The notes under the pieces are model-generated. The model saw nothing but the letters and a program-made list of their open reading frames with translations. It was not told the origin of the DNA and made no database searches. 15,322 bases of DNA, taken from positions 1 to 15,322 of the forward strand of contig CAYWNP010000059.1 in NCBI GenBank assembly GCA_964459675.1. The letters run 5' to 3'. This document shows positions 6,627 to 13,913 of the stretch, in pieces. Numbering within the stretch: position 1 is the stretch's first letter; each line of letters begins with the position of its first letter. The position numbers were made by a program, and so were the translations under genes. The DNA comes from CAIZQW01 sp964459675. GTDB lineage: Bacteria; Verrucomicrobiota; Kiritimatiellia; RFP12; UBA1067.

Positions 6627-8348
6627 ATGTCTGAAGAACTCACTGCAGCCCCCGTCACTGCTTATGATCCTCTCTTGGACTTGATGACCAGCAATGGCAT
6701 CATTGACGAAGAGCAGGCCGATGAATTGAGAGAAGAACATGTTCGGAGTGGTAAGCCTATCCGTTCCTTGTTGGTCACAACAGGGTATGTGAGCGAAGAG
6801 GACTTGTTGAACATGATGGCCTCTTATCAGGGCTGCGAGGTAGTCGACCTTGCGACCGCGACCCTGAATCCGGATATCATTGAGAGCGTCCCAGGGAATA
6901 TTGCGCGCATGTACTCGGTCGTGCCGATCGCTTCGACACCTGGAACGATTACGCTGGCCATCAGTGATCTGGTGGATCCCCGCGTCATGGATGAGTTGAT
7001 GTTTGTGCTCACCAAGGATATTCACTTCGTCTTTGCCCCAGAGAAGGATGTGCGCGAACGGGTCGCCGAGTATTATGGCGATGAGAGTGCCTCGGTTGCG
7101 GACATGATCAACAGCCTTGACTCAGACATGGCCAACAATGTTGCGCTGGCTGCGGATGAGAGCGACGAAAATAGTATTGCGTCAGCGGCCTCCGCCGCGC
7201 CGGTGATCCGCTTCGTGAACCTGGTGCTGTATCAGGCTGTCACAGACCGCGCCTCAGACATCCATTTCGAGCCCTTTGAAAAGGATTTTAAGATCCGCTA
7301 CCGTGTGGACGGTGCACTCTATGAAATGGCACCTCCGCCTCGCCGTCTGGCGCTCCCGATCATCTCCCGTGTGAAGGTGATGTCTGGACTCAATATTGCC
7401 GAGCGTCGCGTCCCTCAGGATGGTCGTATTGCGTTAACGGTTGCAGGTCGTCAGATCGACTTGCGCGTCTCCTGTCTTCCAACTTCGTTTGGCGAGAGCG
7501 TCGTGCTTCGCGTTTTGGATCGTAGCGTGGTCTCTCTGGATCTTGAAAACATTGGTTTACCCGAGGATATCTATGAAGAGCTGAACATGGATATTGAGAA
7601 GCCGAACGGGATTATCATTGTGACGGGACCAACGGGTTCAGGAAAGACGACGTCGCTCTATTCGTGCTTGGGGCGGATCAACAAAATTGACACCAAGCTC
7701 CTCACCGCTGAAGAGCCAGTCGAATATGATATTGATGGCATTGTGCAAGTGCAAATCAGTCCAGCGACCGGCAACACCTTCCCCAAAGTGTTGCGCGCCT
7801 TCTTGCGTCAAGATCCGGACATCATGATGATTGGTGAAATTCGTGACTTAGAGACGGCGCAGATCGCGGTGCAAGCCTCCCTCACCGGTCACTTGGTCTT
7901 CAGCACGCTCCATACGAATGACTCGGCAGGTGCGGTGACCCGTCTCATTGATATGAACGTGGAGCCCTATCTGATTGCTTCGACGCTGGAGGCTGTTCTG
8001 GGTCAACGTCTGGTGCGAACCATCTGCAAAAACTGCAAGGAAGGCTTCAAGCCCGATGATGAGACGATTGCTCGTCTCGGACTGAAGAGGGATGTTGTGG
8101 GCGATCGGACATTCTACTATGGCAAGGGTTGTAAGACCTGCAACGGAACAGGATATAAAGGGCGTAAAGGCGTCTTCGAGTATCTGCGCGTGACAGATCC
8201 GATCCGCGATTTGATCAACGAGCGTCGTCCGACCCTCTTCATCCGTGAACGCGCCCGCGAGCTCGGGATGCGGACCATGCGCGAGGATGCGATCCGTAAC
8301 GTCCTTGACGGCTATACGACGGTTGATGAAGTCTTGCGGTATACGTAG
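6627..8348 (+). CDS. pilB: Type IV pilus/type II secretion assembly ATPase (PilB/GspE family), copy 2
   Basis: A second extension-type motor ATPase, 573 residues and paralogous to the gene at 3839. It has an N-terminal T2SSE_N/MshEN-like domain (about 14-150), an acidic and Ala-rich linker (about 150-190), and the ATPase core. Motifs are Walker A GPTGSGKT (334-341, Lys340), Walker B MMIGEIRD with Glu404 preceded by canonical RQDPDI, His box TGHLVFSTLHT (420-430), and tetracysteine Cys467, Cys470, Cys502, Cys505. The Asp box reads TAEEPVEY (360-367), with Glu363 where copy 1 has Asp. It starts at ATG 6627 with AGAGG upstream, 5 nt after pilT. Paralogues in one operon may serve two pilus systems or work as a mixed motor; the sequence does not decide. 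PilB versus GspE is uncertain. Confidence 0.93.
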   Translation: MSEELTAAPVTAYDPLLDLMTSNGIIDEEQADELREEHVRSGKPIRSLLVTTGYVSEEDLLNMMASYQGCEVVDLATATLNPDIIESVPGNIARMYSVVPIASTPGTITLAISDLVDPRVMDELMFVLTKDIHFVFAPEKDVRERVAEYYGDESASVADMINSLDSDMANNVALAADESDENSIASAASAAPVIRFVNLVLYQAVTDRASDIHFEPFEKDFKIRYRVDGALYEMAPPPRRLALPIISRVKVMSGLNIAERRVPQDGRIALTVAGRQIDLRVSCLPTSFGESVVLRVLDRSVVSLDLENIGLPEDIYEELNMDIEKPNGIIIVTGPTGSGKTTSLYSCLGRINKIDTKLLTAEEPVEYDIDGIVQVQISPATGNTFPKVLRAFLRQDPDIMMIGEIRDLETAQIAVQASLTGHLVFSTLHTNDSAGAVTRLIDMNVEPYLIASTLEAVLGQRLVRTICKNCKEGFKPDDETIARLGLKRDVVGDRTFYYGKGCKTCNGTGYKGRKGVFEYLRVTDPIRDLINERRPTLFIRERARELGMRTMREDAIRNVLDGYTTVDEVLRYT

Positions 8349-8353
8349 GGGAG

Positions 8354-8393
8354 AAGAAGTTCTAAAGTTCGAGAGTTCTAAAGTGCTAAAGTT
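8354..8393 (+). repeat. Octamer array, CTAAAGTT type
   Basis: Five contiguous 8-nt units directly after the ATPase operon: AAGAAGTT, CTAAAGTT, CGAGAGTT, CTAAAGTG, CTAAAGTT. Units keep the A-GTT end and vary at the first positions. It belongs with the other short-period arrays in this window but has a different unit and period. Confidence 0.75.
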
Positions 8394-8413
8394 AGGACCT
8401 GGCGTCCGGGGCT

Positions 8414-8448
8414 GAGTCCTGAGTCCTGAGTCTTGGGTCTTGAGTCCA
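8414..8448 (+). repeat. Heptamer array, GAGTCCT type
   Basis: Five contiguous 7-nt units: GAGTCCT, GAGTCCT, GAGTCTT, GGGTCTT, GAGTCCA. The reverse-strand reading gives unit AGGACTC, similar in style to the AGAGGAC units after gatB. It is non-coding as far as I can tell; the reverse frame through it encodes a low-complexity peptide (SGLKTQDSGLRTQ) that I regard as spurious. Confidence 0.75.
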
Positions 8449-8503
8449 GAGGCAGTTGGCAATGCCCCGGGAATAAACGGACTGGTAATTTATTAAATTA
8501 AGA

Positions 8504-8569
8504 GTTAAACGTTAAACGTTGAGAGTTAAAAGTTAAAACGCTTAACGCTCAACGCTTAACGTTGAAGTT
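8504..8569 (+). repeat. Heptamer array, GTTAAAC type, self-complementary, upstream of the pseudo-HtrA gene
   Basis: Units read GTTAAAC, GTTAAAC, GTTGAGA, GTTAAAA, GTTAAAA, then after one C the inverted forms GCTTAAC, GCTCAAC, GCTTAAC and a partial GTTGAAGTT. Bases 8511-8531 can pair with 8540-8560 (17 of 21 Watson-Crick pairs by hand count, 8-nt loop 8532-8539). The helix can extend outwards to 8504/8567 (22 of 28). The 3' end lies about 20 nt before the start codon at 8590, so the structure would sit in the leader if transcription starts upstream. Confidence 0.75.
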
Positions 8570-8589
8570 ATAAAAGGGGAGATTGCTAC

Positions 8590-9999
8590 ATGATAAGCAG
8601 ATACGGGGGCTGGGCGATGCTGTTGGGCCTCGCGCTCTGTTCAGGTTGTGTGGATACGGGGATCCTGCGCGAGTCGCATGGACGGACCGTGCTGAAGGCA
8701 TTTGAAGAGATCGCCACAGAGGCGCCGAAAGGCGTCGAGCAGGGGCTTGTTTCGATCAAGATTGAGACGGACCAAGTGAAGTCCACGCAGCGGGGCATGT
8801 TTAATTTGGCAGAGGCTTTAGGGGGTGGTTCCGGGGGGAACCTCAATGGACTTGTCCTGACAAAAGAGGGGCATATTCTCGTGCCCAAGGCGATCAAGCC
8901 TGAGCAGACGAAGCGCATCGAGGTTTGGCTCGGCGAGAAAGAGTATGTCGCCAAATTTGTCAAGGCCGAGGAGCAGATGAACATGAGCGTGCTCAAAATT
9001 GAGACCGAGGATACGCTCCACCCGATTGACCTTTCAAAAAATGAGGATCTCAAAATAGGACAGTGGGGCGTGATTGTCGAGGCCGGTGATGAACTGACCG
9101 ATTATAAAAAGCTGAAACGGTTGACCTTTTGCAGCAGCACGGTAGATGATTTCTATCGGCAATTCATCTTGGACAACGAAGGGTCGGTCTCCCTGTCGGG
9201 GGCGTCTCGTCCGGACGGCAGCTTGCTACTCAACAGCCAGGGGAAGATTGCGGCCATCCGAATGGGAGGCAAGATGTATTCTGTGGCAGATCTCTATGAA
9301 GGGATTCAGGAGCTGGTCGCGGATGCCTCGGCCGAGAAGCAACAGGATGATGAGGGAAAGAAGAAGGCGTGGTTTGGTTTGGTGACAGAACCCGTCAACA
9401 AAGATTATGCCCTGACAAAGAAATTGCCGAGCAGCAGTCTCTGGGTGGCTTATGTCTTCAAGGGGAGCCCCTGTGAAACAGCAGGCCTGAAGAAGGGTGA
9501 CCTTATTATTGAATTTAACGGTAAACCGCTCCGCTTGAAAGGGGAACGGGTCGCCCGCTATCTGGCCAAGGCCGTGAGACCCAAGGAAGACAAGCCCTTC
9601 AGTATCACGGTGCTCAGAAACGGCGTTCGCAAAGAGTTGTCCGGCACCTACACCAAGCGTCCGGAAGAGGTGACATTGCGTGCGCAGGATCTGGGGCTGA
9701 CCGTGAAAACCATCACGGACGAGGATAGCTTCGCGAGAAATCTTTCGATGAATACCGGTGTGTTGGTCCAGGATGTGGAGAAGGGCAGTCCTGCAGCTAC
9801 GAGCGGAAGCTTCCGTCAGAGCCTGCTCTATCCTACGGACGTGATTGTTGAGATGGCGGGTAAGCCGACTCCGAACCTTGCGGCGTTTAGTGCCGTGTTA
9901 GAGTCCCTGCGGAGCGAGAAGCCAAGCGTGGTCTTGGTAAAGTATTATCGTGGCATCGCCTCAGGTTATGTCGCCCTGAACCTCAGCAAGAATAAATAA
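8590..9999 (+). CDS. Lipoprotein pseudoprotease: HtrA-like domain without catalytic triad, plus two PDZ domains
   Basis: A 469-residue predicted lipoprotein: a hydrophobic signal ending in lipobox LCSGC (Cys20), implying periplasmic membrane anchoring. Residues about 50-245 follow the trypsin-like order of HtrA when aligned by eye to the next gene, but none of the triad survives: His is Ala101 (GHILVPKA), Asp is Asn131 (NMSVLKIE), and the GNSGG loop is SRPDGS with Asp209 at the Ser position. Two PDZ domains follow, about 261-356 (ending in VLRNGVRKELSG) and about 366-465. The start ATG has AGGGGAG upstream. The active-looking homologue begins 11 nt after its stop, so they are probably co-transcribed. 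The likely role is substrate binding, scaffolding or regulation of the neighbour; that is inference. The degenerate protease reading is fairly sure, the lipoprotein call also. Confidence 0.82.
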   Translation: MISRYGGWAMLLGLALCSGCVDTGILRESHGRTVLKAFEEIATEAPKGVEQGLVSIKIETDQVKSTQRGMFNLAEALGGGSGGNLNGLVLTKEGHILVPKAIKPEQTKRIEVWLGEKEYVAKFVKAEEQMNMSVLKIETEDTLHPIDLSKNEDLKIGQWGVIVEAGDELTDYKKLKRLTFCSSTVDDFYRQFILDNEGSVSLSGASRPDGSLLLNSQGKIAAIRMGGKMYSVADLYEGIQELVADASAEKQQDDEGKKKAWFGLVTEPVNKDYALTKKLPSSSLWVAYVFKGSPCETAGLKKGDLIIEFNGKPLRLKGERVARYLAKAVRPKEDKPFSITVLRNGVRKELSGTYTKRPEEVTLRAQDLGLTVKTITDEDSFARNLSMNTGVLVQDVEKGSPAATSGSFRQSLLYPTDVIVEMAGKPTPNLAAFSAVLESLRSEKPSVVLVKYYRGIASGYVALNLSKNK

Positions 10000-10010
10000 G
10001 GAAACTTTTT

Positions 10011-11915
10011 GTGAAAAATATATTGTTTCTCTTTGTGGTCGCGTGCGCAGGGCTGTTCGTCCAGGTAAGTTGGGCAGAAGCGTCGTCAACCGCGTTGGCC
10101 TCCGCTCAGGATATTCCGGAGGAAATCGTCAAGAAGGTAGACCCGGCCGTGGTCTGCATCATGCACGAGGGTTCCTGCGGCAGCGGTTTTGTGGTTTCAA
10201 AGGACGGCTACATCATCTCGAACGGTCATGTGGTGCAAGGAACCGACTCTGAAAATCCGCTGACCCCCGCGAAACTGATCACGGTGATTACCTCCGATGA
10301 GAAAAAATACCGCGCCAAAGTTCTGGGCTTTTGCATGAATCCTGATGTCTCGCTCCTGAAGATTGAGCCGGAGGGGGAGATGACGCCGGTGGAGTTTGGC
10401 GACTCAACAACCGTCAAGGTCGGTGAGAAATGTTTTGCTGTGGGGGCACCCTTAGGCTTGAAGCGGACCTACACCAGCGGTATCTTGAGCAGTGTGGATC
10501 GTACGGATCTGGGGACGCTCACGAAGGTCTTCCAGACCGACGCGGCGATTAACCCGGGTAACAGCGGGGGACCGCTCTTTGATCAGCGTGGCCGTGTCAT
10601 TGGAATCAACACCTACGGCATGGGGCAAGCCAACAACCTGGGCTTCACCATCCCTGCGCAGGTGATCGTGGTCCTCAAGGACCACTTTATGAAACACGGC
10701 AGATTTGTGCGTTCCGATCTGCCCGTGCTCATGCTGGGGGAGATCTATGATGAGATGGCCAGGGCCCTCAAGGTTGAGAAGGGGATCATTGTGGATTATG
10801 TGATGCCCCGTACCGCTGCTGAGAAGGCAGGCTTCAAGACGGGGGACATCATTACCGCGATCGAGGGCAAGCCTGTGTCGGCACGGACGAAAGCGGAGCT
10901 GCATGACGTGGACTGGGAGCTCACCATCAAAGAGCCCGGCACGCTGTTGAAGTTTACGATCCTCCGCGGAAAGCCCGATGCCTACAAGACGGGGTCGTTG
11001 ACCATGACAACCTTGGAATCAGAGCCGATTCCGGATACGAGTTTTCCGGGCGAGTTGATCACCTATCGGAATGATACGCTGGGCGTGGGATACAAACAAT
11101 TGGTTAACGTTCAGCGGATCATCCAGAATATTACGCAGGAGACAGGGGTCATTCTGGATGTGCAATCTGCCGAGAAGAATGGCGTTTTTGATAAGGCCGA
11201 CCTTGATAACGGCGACATTGTGACGGACGTTGCGGGACGCCCCGTGACCAATCCGGAAATGTTCTGGCAAGAGTTGAAAACCTGTCTCCTTCGAAAAGAT
11301 CGCGCGATTGATTTGAAAGCGCTCCGGCGGAAGGTTGAACTGCATACGACGTTGGTACCCTTCTACGAGTTGAAGGGCAGGAAGATCGCCGTGGTTCTAC
11401 CCTCCAAGACCTCCGAGTATCTCCCGTTGGCTTTACGCGAACTGCTCTCCGATGGCGCAGATATTACGCTCGTCCAAGTATCGAAGGAGAAGCCGGAGCT
11501 CAGCCAGGAGTTTCCCTTCCCGCTGAAGACACTTCAGGAGATCAACGGATCCAATTTCAACGCGGTGGTCTTTATGGATAGTAAGGCGAGCAAGGAACTC
11601 TGCGCGAATCCCGAGGCGTTGCGTCTGGTCAAAGAGGCTTACGCTGCAAAGAATGTCCTTGCAGCCATCGGCGCATCCTCGCTCGTCCTGCCTGCCGGGG
11701 AGGCTGAAATTCTGAAAAAGAAGATCACGACCAGCGAGGATGTCTCCTCCGAGTTGATCACGAAGAAGGCGACCTATACAGGCCGTAAAGTGGAGAAAGA
11801 TGAGAAGATCATCACCACCACGGGCTTTGACAAGGAGACGGTCAGAGGGTTCTTGAAAGCGGTGCGGCAGGTGACCAAGGGGACGGAGCTGATCGGGGAA
11901 CAGGACACAAAATAG
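10011..11915 (+). CDS. HtrA/DegP-like serine protease with two PDZ domains and a C-terminal DJ-1/PfpI-like domain
   Basis: An exported 634-residue protease. The signal peptide is residues 1-22 (VSWA/EA). The trypsin-like domain (about 35-230) has an intact triad: His73 in ISNGHVV, Asp112 in NPDVSLLKIE, and Ser185 in NPGNSGGPLF. PDZ1 is about 236-335 and PDZ2 about 355-447. Ordinary DegP ends here, but about 180 residues follow. They run strand KIAVVLP (458-464), helix, strand DITLVQVS, later NAVVFMD (517-523), then the turn NVLAAIGASSLVL (548-560), resembling the nucleophile elbow of DJ-1/PfpI proteins (AAIcaaP..L). The elbow cysteine is Gly554, so this domain should be catalytically dead. 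The GTG start has AAGGAAA upstream. Protease and PDZ calls are firm; the DJ-1-like call is from pattern recognition (about 60%). Confidence 0.9.
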   Translation: MKNILFLFVVACAGLFVQVSWAEASSTALASAQDIPEEIVKKVDPAVVCIMHEGSCGSGFVVSKDGYIISNGHVVQGTDSENPLTPAKLITVITSDEKKYRAKVLGFCMNPDVSLLKIEPEGEMTPVEFGDSTTVKVGEKCFAVGAPLGLKRTYTSGILSSVDRTDLGTLTKVFQTDAAINPGNSGGPLFDQRGRVIGINTYGMGQANNLGFTIPAQVIVVLKDHFMKHGRFVRSDLPVLMLGEIYDEMARALKVEKGIIVDYVMPRTAAEKAGFKTGDIITAIEGKPVSARTKAELHDVDWELTIKEPGTLLKFTILRGKPDAYKTGSLTMTTLESEPIPDTSFPGELITYRNDTLGVGYKQLVNVQRIIQNITQETGVILDVQSAEKNGVFDKADLDNGDIVTDVAGRPVTNPEMFWQELKTCLLRKDRAIDLKALRRKVELHTTLVPFYELKGRKIAVVLPSKTSEYLPLALRELLSDGADITLVQVSKEKPELSQEFPFPLKTLQEINGSNFNAVVFMDSKASKELCANPEALRLVKEAYAAKNVLAAIGASSLVLPAGEAEILKKKITTSEDVSSELITKKATYTGRKVEKDEKIITTTGFDKETVRGFLKAVRQVTKGTELIGEQDTK

Positions 11916-11967
11916 TCTGTCGCAGGGGGGGGCACATGTTTTTTCGACGGTTTTTCGCTAATGGGTG

Positions 11968-11996
11968 TTGCTTTTCTCGCCGACTTTTTGTAATAT
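11968..11996 (+). promoter_or_regulatory. Sigma70-type promoter for the TPR genes
   Basis: TTGCTT (11968-11973) and TAATAT (11991-11996) are separated by exactly 17 nt, within an AT-rich stretch after a run of eight G (11925-11932). The ATG at 12079 follows 82 nt later, giving a leader of roughly 75 nt. This suggests the TPR genes form a transcription unit separate from the HtrA pair. Four of six -35 and five of six -10 consensus bases match. Confidence 0.55.
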
Positions 11997-12078
11997 AAGA
12001 ACTCAATTTATCAGTTGCGTTGAAGTTTCGCGGGGGAGAGACCATAGCGTAGCTTTAGTTTTAAAGAGAGTATGTTCA

Positions 12079-13902
12079 ATGAGCTTCTTAGAATTTAGAG
12101 GTTTTTTGGTCGGAGCAGTTCTTGTTTTAGGGGGTATAGGGGCGGTTACCGCGCAACAGGCGGGGCAAGAGATTGTCTATCCGAATGCGGCATTTGCAAA
12201 GCTGGATACCTTCGAGGGGCTCAATCTGGAAGATGCGGATAAGCTTTTTCAGAAGAGAGACTTCACGGGCGCTTATTCAGCGTACAAGGCTTTCTCTACT
12301 GAGTTCTCAAAGAGCCCTGCGCTACCTTATGCCCTGTTGAGGATGGCCCGGTGCCTGCACTTCACGGATAAGCGGCATAATGCCATTAGGGCTTACCAGG
12401 ACGTGGTGGACTATTTTCCCAACGATGTCCAGTATGCCGCCGCATCCCTCTACTATATAGGCGTGTGCCACGAGCAGAACGGCGATGAGGAGAAGAAGGC
12501 CGCTGCCTGGGCGAAGATGGTGAAGGATGACGCCTATGTTTCCCATCCGTTTTCAGGCGAAGCTCTTGCCTATCTCGGCCAGCGCATGGATGGACTCGGC
12601 CGGTTCGAGGAGGCGATCGAATACCACAAGCGCGCCACGCTGGTATTCCAGCACCGGGCTGCTCGTTCAGCCGTGATATACCACTACATAATTCGAAGTC
12701 CCAACCATGAGAAACTGAAAGCGTTCTTTACTGCCGGCGGGTTTGGCCCCGAGAATGGATTAGGCGGGGATGTGAGTAAGCCCCAGGATGACCCGCGTTA
12801 CTGGCGTGCTGTGCTGTCGAGCGCTCTTGGAGCACAGATCAAGCCGGAGGAGAAGATTAAGCTCTGCAGTTACTGGGCCCGCGCGTTCGGCGACCTCTTC
12901 CCGAAGGATGACGGACTGCGGATCATGTTGTTCGAGCTGCAGTTGGTCTATGAAAAGGATATGGACGCCTGGGCGGCGCGGATGAACAAGCAGTTCGAAT
13001 CCCAGCCCGTGACACTGGCGCGGGTCATTGGCTGGGTTCCCAGCTGGGCGCGGGAACCGAAACGGCAGTTGGAGTTCGCCTTGAAGCACGGCGGGCCCCT
13101 GATGGCCGCGGCTCCGCTGGCCGAGCGGTTGGGGATGCTGGGGGTCCTGCCCGCCGAAGCACGCGCTTCGTTCTACGAGAAGTACGTTCAGCCGGCCGTG
13201 GCGGGCCTGAAGCGGGAAGAGAAGATTTCACTGATGTGGTCGCTGCGCAATTCGCTGGGCCTGCACAACGAGGCGCAGTCGGTGATGCGGTCGGTCAGCC
13301 TCGATGGCATGAGCGACGAAGGCATCCTTGGCTACGCTTCCTTTGCCGTCCTCTACCTGGGCGAAGAGGACGTGATGCGGATCTTTGCCCGCATGAAGGA
13401 TCCCATGAACGCCACCAAGGCGCGCTTTGATTACTATTGTGCTCGCACAGACCGGAACCCTGCCTTCCAGGAGAAAGCCTTGGCAGAGATCCCGGCGCTG
13501 AAGAAGGATCCCAAGTATGCCGGGCAGAACCTGGCGTGGGCCGAGGCGGATCTTCTCCGCATGCTCGGCCGCTTTGAAGAGGCCATCAAGGCCTACCGCA
13601 CCGCCAACAAACAACCCGACAGCACCTGGGCAGTCGCCGACTGCCTGGTGGCGCTCAAACAATACGACCAGGCGGTCACCACCGTGCGCGAAATCGAAAG
13701 CGTCGGGGGCGCCGTCGCGGCCGTCGCCTGCTTCAAGGTCGCCGACATCTACCGCATCAGCGGCGACAAGGGCCGCGAGGTCACTCAGTTGCGGACCGTT
13801 CTCAAACGCTACCCGAAGAGCGGCGAGTCCAGCCAGGCCCACAACCGTCTCGAAAGCTACGGCGCCAAGCTCACCGGCGGCGAATCCGAGACCGAAGAGT
13901 AG
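12079..13902 (+). CDS. Secreted tetratricopeptide-repeat (TPR) protein
   Basis: A 607-residue exported protein. Residues 1-25 form a signal peptide (hydrophobic GFLVGAVLVLGGIGAV, cleavage after VTA). TPR-like helix pairs are visible at about 50-185 (ADKLFQKRDFTGAYSAYKAF; NAIRAYQDVVDYFPND; GRFEEAIEYHKRA) and again near the C-terminus (MLGRFEEAIKAYRTA; LKQYDQAVTTVREIE; VLKRYPKSGESSQAHNRLES). The middle is helical without a motif I recognise. I chose the ATG at 12079: AGAGAG lies upstream and the signal peptide follows at once, whereas a GTG at 11965 would lie on the promoter. The next gene starts 11 nt after the stop. No enzyme motif is seen; a scaffold or envelope-complex role is inferred. Base composition rises in GC and C-ending codons along the gene. 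Confidence 0.85.
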   Translation: MSFLEFRGFLVGAVLVLGGIGAVTAQQAGQEIVYPNAAFAKLDTFEGLNLEDADKLFQKRDFTGAYSAYKAFSTEFSKSPALPYALLRMARCLHFTDKRHNAIRAYQDVVDYFPNDVQYAAASLYYIGVCHEQNGDEEKKAAAWAKMVKDDAYVSHPFSGEALAYLGQRMDGLGRFEEAIEYHKRATLVFQHRAARSAVIYHYIIRSPNHEKLKAFFTAGGFGPENGLGGDVSKPQDDPRYWRAVLSSALGAQIKPEEKIKLCSYWARAFGDLFPKDDGLRIMLFELQLVYEKDMDAWAARMNKQFESQPVTLARVIGWVPSWAREPKRQLEFALKHGGPLMAAAPLAERLGMLGVLPAEARASFYEKYVQPAVAGLKREEKISLMWSLRNSLGLHNEAQSVMRSVSLDGMSDEGILGYASFAVLYLGEEDVMRIFARMKDPMNATKARFDYYCARTDRNPAFQEKALAEIPALKKDPKYAGQNLAWAEADLLRMLGRFEEAIKAYRTANKQPDSTWAVADCLVALKQYDQAVTTVREIESVGGAVAAVACFKVADIYRISGDKGREVTQLRTVLKRYPKSGESSQAHNRLESYGAKLTGGESETEE

Positions 13903-13913
13903 GGAAGCGACGA

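Noticed and set aside
7848..8462. 204-residue reverse-strand open frame across the end of the second PilB gene and the arrays
   Set aside because: It is a shadow of the ATPase frame plus a low-complexity peptide from the GAGTCCT array; no ribosome site or domain.
11916..11960. Intrinsic terminator after the HtrA fusion gene
   Set aside because: There is a T-run and a G8 run, but only a 4-bp GTCG/CGAC pairing; no credible stem.
11965..12078. 38-residue N-terminal extension of the TPR protein from a GTG
   Set aside because: It would overlap the best promoter and displace the signal peptide from the N-terminus; ATG 12079 has its own purine-rich site.
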